Assembly: GCA_943789295.1 (NCBI GenBank)
Contig: CALSTO010000003.1
Location: 186,001 to 250,000 of the forward strand
Source of the DNA: MAG-121220-bin8 sp002700465
Lineage (GTDB): Bacteria > Bacteroidota > Bacteroidia > Flavobacteriales > Flavobacteriaceae
DNA length: 64,000 nucleotides
Direction of reading: 5' to 3'
Position 1 is the stretch's first letter. Every line of letters begins with the position of its first letter. The notes under the pieces were generated by a model. The model was not told where the DNA came from and ran no database searches. It was given only the letters and a program-made list of their open reading frames with translations. Positions 28,740 through 37,706 of this stretch are shown here, piece after piece. The position numbers and the translations under genes are program-made.

Positions 28740-29504
28740 ATGAAGGTTATTTCTTATAACGTTAATGGTATTAGAGCTGCTATAAAAAAAGGGTTTGTTA
28801 AATGGTTAAAAAAATCAGAATGTGATGTGATATGCTTGCAAGAAATTAAAGCTAATAAGGAACAATTTGATTTAAGTCTCTTTTCAGATATTGGGTATAA
28901 TTATAATTACTGGTTTTCTGCTCAAAAAAAAGGATATAGTGGTGTAGCCATATTATCTAAACATAAGCCTAATCATATTGAATTTGGAACAGGAATTGAT
29001 CATATGGATTTCGAGGGAAGAAATCTTAGAGTTGATTTTGAAGATGTCTCAATTATGAGTCTATATCTTCCATCAGGATCTAATATTCAAAGACTGGAAT
29101 ATAAATTTAAATACATGAGAGAATTTAAGGATTATATATTAAAACTTAAAAAAGATATACCAAACCTAGTAATATGTGGAGATTATAATATTTGTCATAA
29201 TGCCATTGATATTCACGATCCTGTTAGAAATGCTAAAGTTTCAGGGTTTCTTCCTTTTGAGAGAGAATGGTTAACTGATTTTATGAATATTGGATTTACT
29301 GATTCATTTAGACATTTAAATAAAGACCCTGATAAATACAGCTGGTGGAGTTATAGGGCTAATTCCAGAGCAAATAATAAAGGTTGGAGAATTGATTATA
29401 ATTTAGTTTCCAATTCATTAAATACCAAAATTAGATCTTCGTCAATATTAGATCAAGTTTTTCATTCAGATCATTGCCCAATAGTTGTCGAATTAAATTT
29501 ATAA
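28740..29504 (+). CDS. xth: exodeoxyribonuclease III (AP endonuclease family)
   Basis: A 254-residue base-excision-repair nuclease. The EEP-fold active-site motifs are present: NVNGIRAAIKKGF, LQEIKA (metal-binding Glu), the GDYNICH segment (catalytic Asp and Asn), WRIDYNLVS and the terminal SDHCPIV (catalytic Asp-His). It would cleave at abasic sites and remove 3' blocks. It is one base from glyS and four from the reductase gene, so the three are probably one transcript. Confidence 0.95.
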   Translation: MKVISYNVNGIRAAIKKGFVKWLKKSECDVICLQEIKANKEQFDLSLFSDIGYNYNYWFSAQKKGYSGVAILSKHKPNHIEFGTGIDHMDFEGRNLRVDFEDVSIMSLYLPSGSNIQRLEYKFKYMREFKDYILKLKKDIPNLVICGDYNICHNAIDIHDPVRNAKVSGFLPFEREWLTDFMNIGFTDSFRHLNKDPDKYSWWSYRANSRANNKGWRIDYNLVSNSLNTKIRSSSILDQVFHSDHCPIVVELNL

Positions 29505-29508
29505 ATAC

Positions 29509-30543
29509 ATGAAATATACTGTTTTACCATCTACTGATATTAAGGTTAGCAAAATATGTCTTGGAACTATGACTTTTGGGAATCAAAATTCAGAAAAAGA
29601 AGGATTTGAACAAATGGATTATGCTTTAGATAAAGGTGTTAATTTTTTTGATACTGCTGAACTTTATCCTGTTCCTGCAACTGCAGAATTATATGCAGAT
29701 ACCGAAAAAATTATTGGTAAATGGATGAGTCAAAAAAATAATAGAGATCAAATTGTATTAGCGACCAAAATTGCTGGACCTGGAGATTACACTAAACATA
29801 TTAGAACGACTGGTTTTTCAAAACTCGCTTTGAATTCTGCTGTTGATGAGAGTTTGAAAAGGCTCAAAACAGATTATATAGATTTGTATCAACTTCATTG
29901 GCCTGAAAGAATTACTAATACTTTTGGGAAAAGAGATTTTGATTCTTCAAATAACGATAATTGGGAAGAAAATTTTGAAACGGTGCTTTTTAACTTAAAA
30001 GAACTTATTTCTAGTGGAAAAATAAGACAAATTGGAATTTCAAATGAAAATCCTTGGGCTTTTATGAAATATTTAGAATTATCAAAGAAGAAATTACCAA
30101 AAACAATCACTATTCAAAACCCTTATTCACTTTTAAATAGACTTTTTGAAATAGGTAACTCTGAGATATGTATTAGAGAAAATGTTGGCTTACTAGCTTA
30201 TTCACCACTTGGATTTGGTGTATTAAGTGGTAAATATTTAAAAGGAAATATGCCTAGCGATAGTAGATTAAAATTATTTCCAAATTTAAGTAGATTCTCA
30301 GGTGAAAATTCAATGAAAGCTACCATGATGTATCATAATGTTTCACAAAAACATGGTTTATCATTAACACAAATGGCTTTGTCATTTGTAAGCTCCAGAC
30401 CATTTGTAACTAGTAATATCATAGGCGCAACTAAACTCGATCAATTGAAAGAGAATATTGAAAGTATAAATATTGATTTAAATAATGATGTTTTAAAAGA
30501 TATCGAAGAAGTTCACAAGATTATTCCTAATCCTGCCCCTTAA
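29509..30543 (+). CDS. aldo/keto reductase
   Basis: A 344-residue NADPH-dependent TIM-barrel oxidoreductase. The catalytic tetrad can be placed as Asp in FFDTAELYP, Tyr in the same stretch, Lys in LATKIAG and His in YQLHWPER. The NADPH-binding end (SNIIGATKLDQLKENI) is typical; it resembles the Tas/YajO-like group by eye. The substrate is unknown. Its last 17 bases overlap the convergent radA gene. Confidence 0.92.
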   Translation: MKYTVLPSTDIKVSKICLGTMTFGNQNSEKEGFEQMDYALDKGVNFFDTAELYPVPATAELYADTEKIIGKWMSQKNNRDQIVLATKIAGPGDYTKHIRTTGFSKLALNSAVDESLKRLKTDYIDLYQLHWPERITNTFGKRDFDSSNNDNWEENFETVLFNLKELISSGKIRQIGISNENPWAFMKYLELSKKKLPKTITIQNPYSLLNRLFEIGNSEICIRENVGLLAYSPLGFGVLSGKYLKGNMPSDSRLKLFPNLSRFSGENSMKATMMYHNVSQKHGLSLTQMALSFVSSRPFVTSNIIGATKLDQLKENIESINIDLNNDVLKDIEEVHKIIPNPAP

Positions 30544-31891
30544 AAAGATTTTTAATCAGTTCCTCAATTCTTGAATAAGAGATTATTTTTAATTTTTTTG
30601 GAACAAAAGAAATTTTGGCAGCTTCAGAAACTACTAATATTTCAAATCCAAGTTTTTCTGCTTCATTTATGCGTTGATCAATTTTAGGAACAGATCTAAG
30701 TTCGCCAGAAAGCCCGATTTCTGCTGCAAAACAAATTCCTTTTTGTAACGGAATATTAAAGTTACTAGACAGAATAGCCGCTACAACAGCTAGATCCATT
30801 GCAGGATCATCAATCTTAATACCACCTGTAATATTTAAAAAAACATCTTTTGAGCTTAGTTTGAATCCAGCTCGTTTTTCTAAAACAGCGAGTAACATAT
30901 TTAATCTTTTGGCATTAAATCCTGTTGTACTTCTTTGAGGTGTTCCATAGACTGCAGAACTTACCAAAGCTTGAATTTCTATCATAATTGGTCTAATACC
31001 TTCAATAGTTGAGGCAATAGCATTTCCACTTAAAGAGGTTTTATTATTAGAAATCAATAGTTCGCTTGGGTTTGTAACCTGACGAAGACCATTGTTCAAC
31101 ATTTCATAAATACCTATCTCAGCTGTTGATCCAAATCTGTTTTTTTTAGCTCTTAAAATTCTATAAATATTATTTCGATCTCCTTCAAATTGTAAAACAA
31201 CATCTACCATATGTTCTAAAATTTTAGGGCCTGCAATTCCACCATCTTTTGTAATGTGTCCAACTAGAAAAACTGGAAGATTTGTTTTTTTTGAATAATT
31301 TAAAAATTGAGATGCTGATTCTTTAATTTGGGATACGCTTCCTGGGCTACTGTCTATAATATCGGTTTGTAATGTTTGAATAGAATCTATGATTACTAGT
31401 TCTGGTTTTATTGTATTAATATTTGATATTATAGCTTCAACATTCGTCTCATTTAAAATAAAACATTGATTGGAATCGTTATTTATCCTATTAGCTCTTC
31501 TTCTAATTTGCTGTTGACTCTCTTCACCAGTAACGTATAAAACCTTGTTTTTTATTTCCAACGAAATTTGAAGTAATAATGTAGACTTACCTATTCCAGG
31601 TTCTCCCCCAATAAGAACAAGAGATCCAGGAACAACTCCTCCACCTAAAACTCTGTTTAGTTCTTTGTCTTCAATTAACAATCTTGGATTCTTTTCAAAA
31701 TCAATTTCATTAACCAGTATAGCTTTGGATTTTAATTGATCAGTACTTAAACCTAAATTAACTTTTGAAGATTTTTTTATAACTTCTTCAATTAATGTGT
31801 TCCATTCTTTACATGAACTGCATTGACCAAGCCACTTTGAATGTTGAGCCCCGCAGTTTTGACAACAATAGGAAGTTTTTGTCACAGCCAT
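30527..31891 (-). CDS. radA: DNA repair protein RadA
   Basis: A 454-residue RecA-related helicase that helps process recombination intermediates. It has an N-terminal C4 zinc finger (CCQNCG and CSSC), Walker A GGEPGIGKST near residue 93, the RadA-specific KNRFG motif in RAKKNRFGSTAEIG, and a C-terminal Lon-protease-like domain (about 285-454, with GSG-type residues around DPAMDLAVVAAILSS). It is the first gene of a leftward group with the YbhN-like and pan genes nearby and converges with the reductase. Confidence 0.96.
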   Translation of the reverse strand: MAVTKTSYCCQNCGAQHSKWLGQCSSCKEWNTLIEEVIKKSSKVNLGLSTDQLKSKAILVNEIDFEKNPRLLIEDKELNRVLGGGVVPGSLVLIGGEPGIGKSTLLLQISLEIKNKVLYVTGEESQQQIRRRANRINNDSNQCFILNETNVEAIISNINTIKPELVIIDSIQTLQTDIIDSSPGSVSQIKESASQFLNYSKKTNLPVFLVGHITKDGGIAGPKILEHMVDVVLQFEGDRNNIYRILRAKKNRFGSTAEIGIYEMLNNGLRQVTNPSELLISNNKTSLSGNAIASTIEGIRPIMIEIQALVSSAVYGTPQRSTTGFNAKRLNMLLAVLEKRAGFKLSSKDVFLNITGGIKIDDPAMDLAVVAAILSSNFNIPLQKGICFAAEIGLSGELRSVPKIDQRINEAEKLGFEILVVSEAAKISFVPKKLKIISYSRIEELIKNLFKGQD

Positions 31892-31902
31892 TAATTATTA
31901 TT

Positions 31903-32844
31903 TTATTTGTTTAATATAGGTAAAAAAACAAAAGATAATGAACCAAAAGTTATAATCATTAATGTTTGACTAGTCCAGACAATCCAGCCTAAAGCTAATG
32001 CACTCTCATATGGAACATCATACTGACTAATTACTGCAGCAATTGCTAATGGGTATGCACCAATTCCCCCATTTGTTAAAGCCATGGCCATTGCTCCAGC
32101 CAAGAAAGCTAGAAATATTGGTTCAAACTCCAAGTTATAGGTTTCGGGAATACTAAATTTCACAACATAAAACATTAAAAAATAGCATAACCAAATAAAA
32201 AGTGAATGAAAAATAAATATTGATTTGTTTTCAATTTTTATAATAGAAAGAACACCTTTTTTTAATCCCATAAATAAGTTTTTGATTCTATTTTTATATT
32301 TTGATTTTGAAATAAAATAATAAATTATTAACCCAAAAAATAGAATATAAAAAAACCCAAAAATCAGTTTTTTATTAATTGAAAATTCAGGAATTTCTAT
32401 TTTAGAAAAAATTGATACACCATAAAGTATAAGTGCAACTAAAATAATAACATCAATAATTCTTTCTGTTACTATAGTTCCAAAACTTTTTTCGAAAGGG
32501 ATTTTTTCATAATATGATATTGAACTTGCTCTTAAAAATTCACCAGATCTAGGAATGCCTAAATTAGATAAAAACGCAATTAAAACTGACATAATTGAAT
32601 TTAAGAGACTGATCTTATAACCTAACGGTTTAAGCATAGATTGCCATCTTAAAGACCTTATAAGGTGACTTAATACTCCTATAAAAATTGATAAAAACAC
32701 AAATTTGAAATCTGCAGATTTCATCGAGGAATAAATTTCTATCCTTTCTAATGAAGTTGTGTTAGCGTAAGAGTAATAAATTAATAAGAGCCCTAAGAGA
32801 GGAGGAAAAATGTTTTTAAACCATTGAAAAAATAGTTTTGGCAT
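31903..32844 (-). CDS. YbhN/LPG-synthase-TM-like integral membrane protein
   Basis: A 313-residue protein with about eight hydrophobic helices and the segments SHLIRSLRWQSMLKPLG, LSNLGIPRSGEFLRASSISYYE, and ALTNGGIGAYPLAIAAV, which match the lysylphosphatidylglycerol-synthase TM-region (UPF0104) family. It lacks the soluble synthase domain, so a lipid- or glycan-handling membrane role is possible but unproven. It sits 11 bases upstream of radA and 2 bases downstream of panD on the minus strand. Confidence 0.85.
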   Translation of the reverse strand: MPKLFFQWFKNIFPPLLGLLLIYYSYANTTSLERIEIYSSMKSADFKFVFLSIFIGVLSHLIRSLRWQSMLKPLGYKISLLNSIMSVLIAFLSNLGIPRSGEFLRASSISYYEKIPFEKSFGTIVTERIIDVIILVALILYGVSIFSKIEIPEFSINKKLIFGFFYILFFGLIIYYFISKSKYKNRIKNLFMGLKKGVLSIIKIENKSIFIFHSLFIWLCYFLMFYVVKFSIPETYNLEFEPIFLAFLAGAMAMALTNGGIGAYPLAIAAVISQYDVPYESALALGWIVWTSQTLMIITFGSLSFVFLPILNK

Positions 32845-32846
32845 TA

Positions 32847-33194
32847 TTAAGCTAAAAGATTGTCATTGTTGGGAAACACCAAAGTAGGGTTATATGTTTT
32901 TGCATCATTTAAATTCATTCTAGCGTAACTAATAATAATGACTTTATCACCTTTTTGAACTTTTCTTGCTGCGGGTCCATTTAAAGTAATTTCTCCACTA
33001 CCTTTTTTACCCTTGATAATATAAGTTTCTAATCGTTCTCCATTGTTAATATTTACTACTTGAACCTTTTCTCCAGGCACCATATTAGCTGCATATAGCA
33101 GAGATTCATCAATAGTAATGCTTCCAATATAATTTAAATCACAATCAGTAACTGTTACTCTATGAATTTTAGATTTTAATACTTCAATTTCCAT
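32847..33194 (-). CDS. panD: aspartate 1-decarboxylase
   Basis: Makes beta-alanine from aspartate for pantothenate. The 115-residue proenzyme is self-cleaved between Gly and Ser in YIGSITIDESLL (residues 24-25 region) to form the pyruvoyl cofactor. The Tyr of NLNGPAARK-like segment (ITLNGPAARKVQKGDKVI) and the C-terminal IISYA are typical. It follows panC by 13 bases, and a promoter at the panC end could drive it separately. Confidence 0.96.
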   Translation of the reverse strand: MEIEVLKSKIHRVTVTDCDLNYIGSITIDESLLYAANMVPGEKVQVVNINNGERLETYIIKGKKGSGEITLNGPAARKVQKGDKVIIISYARMNLNDAKTYNPTLVFPNNDNLLA

Positions 33195-33198
33195 GCGG

Positions 33199-33230
33199 CA
33201 AATATAACTATTTAACTAAAATATTATCAA
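33199..33230 (-). promoter_or_regulatory. candidate internal promoter for panD (leaderless)
   Basis: On the minus strand TTG (33230-33228), a 21-base spacer and TATATTTG (33206-33199) form a Bacteroidota-type promoter, partly inside the end of panC. The -7 element ends four bases before the panD ATG, so transcription would begin about at the start codon itself. Confidence 0.5.
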
Positions 33231-34056
33231 TCAACCTAACACCTTTAACTAAAACACAAATAAATATTCTGTAAGACTTATTCAAATTAAATTTTTTTTC
33301 TTTTTTCAGGCTTTCATTGTTAACTATTTCTAAGTATTCTAACTTAAAATCAGATAGAGAATTAATTTCTTTTTTACAATTATCATAGATCTTTTGAAAT
33401 GAAAACTCTGATATATTTTCTTTACAATAAATTAGAGTTTTGTAAATAATAGCAGCTTTTTCCTTATTCTCAGATGAAAGTAAAGCGTTTCTTGAACTTA
33501 ATGCTAGTCCATTTTTTTCTCTAATTGTCGGACAAATAATAAGTTCTGTTTGAAATTTTTTAATTTTAATTAATATATCTATAATTCTAGTTTGTTGAAA
33601 ATCTTTTTCTCCAAAAAATGCTTTATTTGGCTTAAATAAATTAAATAATTTATTAACTATAGTTCCAACTCCTTTAAAATGGTTATTTCTGTATTTTCCC
33701 TCAAGTTCATTATCTAGATTTTGAAAATCAAAATCCTCTGTTTCTAATTTACTTTCATACATCTCAGAAATTTCAGGACTAAAAACATTAATTTTTTTTG
33801 AAATTTTAGAAATCATTTTTAGATCTTTTTTAATGTTTTTAGGGTAATTATTAAAATCTTGTTTGTTGTTAAATTGAGTTGGATTAACAAAAATAGTCAC
33901 CCAAACATCATCACAACTACGGACCGCTTTTTTTAATAAAGATAGGTGGCCATCATGTAAAGATCCCATTGTTGGCACCAGACCAATAGTTTTTTTTAAA
34001 CTTATTGCTTTATCAATGCTTATTTCAACTTGAGATTTTAGAGTATATAACTGCAT
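33208..34056 (-). CDS. panC: pantothenate synthetase
   Basis: Joins pantoate and beta-alanine using ATP (282 residues). The nucleotidyltransferase nucleotide-binding motif is present as VPTMGSLHDGHLSLL (HIGH equivalent DGH), with NPTQFN, FFGEKDFQQ and the LALSSRNALLS segment near the KMSKS-like loop. It is the first of the panC-panD pair and is divergent from the GT5-like gene, a neighbour pairing seen in other Bacteroidota. Confidence 0.96.
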   Translation of the reverse strand: MQLYTLKSQVEISIDKAISLKKTIGLVPTMGSLHDGHLSLLKKAVRSCDDVWVTIFVNPTQFNNKQDFNNYPKNIKKDLKMISKISKKINVFSPEISEMYESKLETEDFDFQNLDNELEGKYRNNHFKGVGTIVNKLFNLFKPNKAFFGEKDFQQTRIIDILIKIKKFQTELIICPTIREKNGLALSSRNALLSSENKEKAAIIYKTLIYCKENISEFSFQKIYDNCKKEINSLSDFKLEYLEIVNNESLKKEKKFNLNKSYRIFICVLVKGVRLIDNILVK

Positions 34057-34117
34057 TTAATAAAACTTTAACAGTGTGTATCTATCAAAATGTGAGGTAA
34101 ATCTAACATAATTTTTG

Positions 34118-34125
34118 TAATTTTG
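34118..34125 (+). promoter_or_regulatory. candidate -7 element for the GT5-like gene
   Basis: TAATTTTG matches the -7 consensus TAnnTTTG and lies 35 bases upstream of the ATG at 34161, in the divergent gap with panC. No good -33 TTTG is seen at the usual spacing. AAAGGA precedes the ATG and could act as a Shine-Dalgarno sequence. Confidence 0.4.
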
Positions 34126-34160
34126 CATTTCAATTTAAATGAGTCTAAAGAAAGGATTTT

Positions 34161-34970
34161 ATGACTGGAAAAAAAGTACTTTACGTATCCTCTGAAGTTA
34201 TACCGTATTTGCCCAATAATGAGATATCTACTTTAACATACAATTTACCTAAAGTGGTAAATAAAAATGGAGGACAAACTAGAATTTTTATTCCCAAATA
34301 CGGTTTAATTAACGAAAGGAGACATCAACTTCATGAAGTGATTAGGCTTTCTGGAATGAATCTTATAATAGATGATTTAGATATGCCGTTAATTATTAAA
34401 GTTGCTTCTATTCCAAAGGAAAGAATGCAGGTTTACTTTATAGACAACGATGAATATTTCAAGAACCGATTACTTGATTCTGACAAAAAGAAAAAATTAT
34501 ACGAAGACAATGATGAAAGAGCAATTTTCTTTGCCAAAGGGGTCGTTGAAACCATTAAAAAATTAAACTGGACACCAGATATTATACATGTTCATGGATG
34601 GATCGCTTCATTAATGCCTTTATACTTGAAACAATATTATAAAGATGAACCTCTTTTTTCAAAATCTAAGGTTGTAACTTCTATATACGAAAATGAGATT
34701 ACAGGAGATTTAAACTCTGGTATTATTAATAAAATAAAATTTGACGAAGTTGAAAGTGATACTCTAAATGTTTTGGAGAATCCTACTTATGAAAATTTAT
34801 ATAAATTATCTATAATGAACTCCGATGGGGTTGTATTTGCTTCTGAGAATATTAAAAAATCTTTTTTAGATGTTGCAATGAATTCCAAAATACCTGTACT
34901 AAAATGCGGATTTAAAGAGGGGTTTGAAAAAGAATATATGGACTTTTATAACGACAAGATTTTAAATTAA
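34161..34970 (+). CDS. glycogen/starch-synthase-like protein, N-terminal domain only
   Basis: A 269-residue protein matching the N-terminal Rossmann domain of GT5 glycogen synthase: VLYVSSEVIPYLPNNEIS at the start, VNKNGGQTRIFIPKYGLINERRHQ, and DIIHVHGWIASLMPLYLK (the HxHGW-like region). The ADP-glucose-binding KxGGL motif near the start is not conserved (NNEIST instead), and the whole C-terminal nucleotide-sugar domain is absent, so glycogen synthase activity is unlikely. The conserved position next to panC in Bacteroidota suggests another, unknown role. Confidence 0.8.
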   Translation: MTGKKVLYVSSEVIPYLPNNEISTLTYNLPKVVNKNGGQTRIFIPKYGLINERRHQLHEVIRLSGMNLIIDDLDMPLIIKVASIPKERMQVYFIDNDEYFKNRLLDSDKKKKLYEDNDERAIFFAKGVVETIKKLNWTPDIIHVHGWIASLMPLYLKQYYKDEPLFSKSKVVTSIYENEITGDLNSGIINKIKFDEVESDTLNVLENPTYENLYKLSIMNSDGVVFASENIKKSFLDVAMNSKIPVLKCGFKEGFEKEYMDFYNDKILN

Positions 34971-34974
34971 TATT

Positions 34975-36780
34975 TTGAAAAAGCTTTACTTAATACTAAC
35001 ATTATCAATAGTTTTATTTTCTTGTAATAAAGATTATAAAACTGTGGGTCTCAACTTAATAGACAACAATGCTTTTAACACTAGTCTTGAAGAAATTCCA
35101 GTTTATGTAAAAATGAGAAGCATTCCACCATATGTTTCGAATACGTTATCTACATTTCAATTAGGAGAATATAAAGACAATATCTATGGATTGTCAAAAG
35201 TTAGTTTTTTAAGTCAAATTAATTTTGAGGATCCTAATTTAGTCTTTGGAGACTACAAACAGTCTGATGAAGATAATCCAGAGGACAATATTTCTCGTAT
35301 TCAAGAAGTTGAAACAATTAAAAATGTTTTTTTAGATATTCCTTTTTTTACTAATGTTGATGATGATGATAACGATGGCGTTATAAATATGTATGACGTA
35401 GATAGTACGGACCCCTACAGTGACTCTGATGGTGATGGTGTTTCTGATGCCGATGAATCTAATGCAGGTCAAAATCCTTTAGACGAGGACACAGATGGCG
35501 ATGGAATATTGGATGGAGAAGATACAGAATCTATTAACCCTTATGCAGGAAGAACTCTTTATGAATTAGATTCTTTAATAGGAAATACTGAAGCTACTTT
35601 TAAACTAAAAGTCAGCGAGTTAGATTATTTTTTAAGACCCTACGATCCTGACTCAAACTTTGAAAAATTTCAAAAATATTTTTCAAACAATTCACTTCCA
35701 GAAAATTTTTCAGGATATACATTATTTGATGATGAAGTTAAAATAGACTCTAATGAATTAGTATTCTATAATGAAGATGATCCTGAAACTGAAGATGATG
35801 ACGAATCAGAAGTTGTAAAAGAAAGATTAACTCCTAGAATTAGAGTAGAACTAAATCATGATTTTTTTCAATCAAAGTTTTTAGATAAAGAAGGTTCTCA
35901 AGAGATTTCAAACTTAGATAATTTTAAGCTATACTTTAAAGGCATAGTGTTAGAAACCTATGATTTTTCTGATCCGTTACTTATGATTTTAAATTTTAAC
36001 GAAGCTGAAATTAGAGTTGTATATGAATATCAAAAATATAACAAACAGGACACGGATGATGATACAGCTGATGACACAATAGATACTGAAGAAGCTGAAT
36101 TTTTATTTAAAATGGGAGGGATTAATTTAAATTCATTTAAACATGATCCTTTTCCAGGATATGTTTACTCAGCTATTGCAGATACTATTACAAATCCTGA
36201 AAGAGTTTATTTAAAAGGAGGTCAAGGCATTATGGCTGAAATTGAATTATTCAAAGACGACAATGGAGTTGATGTTCTTGAAGAAATTCGATCAAAACAG
36301 TGGTTAGTAAATGAAGCGAATATTTCAATGTATATTGACAAAGAGATGCTATCCTCCAACGGTGGAATTGTTGAGCCATCTCGGTTATACCTTTACGATT
36401 TAGTTAACAAAGCTCCAGTCATTGATTATTTTGTTGATAATTCGGCAGGACAAAAATCTTATCAAAATAAAGTTGTTCATGGAGGCTTAATTGAACTTGA
36501 TGAGGATAAAAATGGATTAATGTATAAAATTCGTATAAGCGAGCATATTAAAAATATTGTAAGAAAAGATTCTACTAATGTAAAACTTGGTTTAGTAGTA
36601 TCTTCTGACATAAGTAATACAATTAATATTGAAGTTGAAGATTCTGATTTCATGACTTTTACTCCTCTTTCTTCCGCAATAAATCCATTAGGAAGTGTTC
36701 TTATCGGGCCAAGTCCAAGTGCAGAAAAATTCGATAAAAGAATGAGATTAAATTTATTTTATACAGAAGTTAATAATTAA
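34975..36780 (+). CDS. DUF4270-family lipoprotein with thrombospondin type-3-like Ca-binding insert
   Basis: A 601-residue lipoprotein with a signal ending LFSCNKD (Cys at about residue 17). The body matches the Bacteroidota DUF4270 family (start YKTVGLNLIDN, many predicted beta strands). Residues about 128-190 hold an Asp-rich insert with repeated D-x-D-x-D-G units (DDDDNDGVIN, DSDGDGVSDADE, DTDGDGILDGED), as in thrombospondin type-3 repeats that bind calcium. The function is unknown; surface location is inferred. The start is TTG, four bases after the GT5-like gene. Confidence 0.82.
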   Translation: MKKLYLILTLSIVLFSCNKDYKTVGLNLIDNNAFNTSLEEIPVYVKMRSIPPYVSNTLSTFQLGEYKDNIYGLSKVSFLSQINFEDPNLVFGDYKQSDEDNPEDNISRIQEVETIKNVFLDIPFFTNVDDDDNDGVINMYDVDSTDPYSDSDGDGVSDADESNAGQNPLDEDTDGDGILDGEDTESINPYAGRTLYELDSLIGNTEATFKLKVSELDYFLRPYDPDSNFEKFQKYFSNNSLPENFSGYTLFDDEVKIDSNELVFYNEDDPETEDDDESEVVKERLTPRIRVELNHDFFQSKFLDKEGSQEISNLDNFKLYFKGIVLETYDFSDPLLMILNFNEAEIRVVYEYQKYNKQDTDDDTADDTIDTEEAEFLFKMGGINLNSFKHDPFPGYVYSAIADTITNPERVYLKGGQGIMAEIELFKDDNGVDVLEEIRSKQWLVNEANISMYIDKEMLSSNGGIVEPSRLYLYDLVNKAPVIDYFVDNSAGQKSYQNKVVHGGLIELDEDKNGLMYKIRISEHIKNIVRKDSTNVKLGLVVSSDISNTINIEVEDSDFMTFTPLSSAINPLGSVLIGPSPSAEKFDKRMRLNLFYTEVNN

Positions 36781-37706
36781 TTACTAACTCTGTTTGAGTT
36801 CCAATCTCCATTTATAAGACCCGTTTTCCAATATTTAAGACAATTGATTAAAATTCCCCTTTTAGCTGATGAAATAATTGATCCAAATAATAGATCTATA
36901 AATTTTGTAACAATAAGTATTATATGAATGCTTAAAGCATCTAAATTTTCAAAATGATCTTGAATATAAATGTGAGAGGATTTTATAACTTCAGTCTTTG
37001 TCATTATAGTAATTGTACTATTTTTTCTAGATGATTCTCCATGAAAATGAATACATTTCCAATTATTAAATAATGACACTTTTAAATTTAAAAGCTGAGC
37101 TTTTTTACATAAATCCATATCCTCATAGTACATCCAATACTTTTCGTTCCAACCATCTAATTTTATAAAATCAGTTTTTCTTAAAAGAACAAATGATCCA
37201 GAAATCCAATCAGGAGATGAAATTTCTTTAGAATTCATTTTTTTATACGTCAAACCTTTTAATATTCTATTAAATATTCGAAAAAACCCTGTACTTGTCC
37301 ATATGTTTAAAAATAATCCATATGCATTTGTATTACTGCCATCTTGATTTAATTGTTTAATTCCAATTAATCTATGTTCTTTATTTGAATTAGAATACTT
37401 TATTAAAGAACTAAGAGAGTTTTTTTCTAAAATTGTATCAGGGTTTAAAAACAATAACCATTTTGATTCTGCTTTTAAAGCACCAATATTACATGCCTTA
37501 GCAAAACCTAAATTGTTTTTATTTTCAATCCAATTTACTTGATTGTATTTGTTTTGAAAATGCTTAAGCTTATTGTCATTTGAGAAATTATCAACTACGA
37601 TAATCTGGGTATTAATATGACTTTGATTTTGAATACTTTTTATACAATTTTTTAGTTTACTCCATGACTTATAATTAACAATTATAATTGTTAGATCAAT
37701 TATCAT
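36777..37706 (-). CDS. family 2 glycosyltransferase (rhamnosyltransferase-like)
   Basis: A 309-residue GT-A fold enzyme: N-terminal LTIIIVNYKSWSKLKNCIKSI, VVDNFSNDN, WLLFLNPDTIL (metal-binding NPD) and the acceptor region WISGSFVLLRK and YYEDMDLCKKAQ. These fit the WbbL-type group acting on cell-surface polysaccharide. The C-terminal hydrophobic stretch (about 255-275) may associate with the membrane. Its start overlaps the rpoN stop by one base, and its end overlaps the convergent DUF4270 gene by four bases. Confidence 0.9.
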   Translation of the reverse strand: MIIDLTIIIVNYKSWSKLKNCIKSIQNQSHINTQIIVVDNFSNDNKLKHFQNKYNQVNWIENKNNLGFAKACNIGALKAESKWLLFLNPDTILEKNSLSSLIKYSNSNKEHRLIGIKQLNQDGSNTNAYGLFLNIWTSTGFFRIFNRILKGLTYKKMNSKEISSPDWISGSFVLLRKTDFIKLDGWNEKYWMYYEDMDLCKKAQLLNLKVSLFNNWKCIHFHGESSRKNSTITIMTKTEVIKSSHIYIQDHFENLDALSIHIILIVTKFIDLLFGSIISSAKRGILINCLKYWKTGLINGDWNSNRVSN

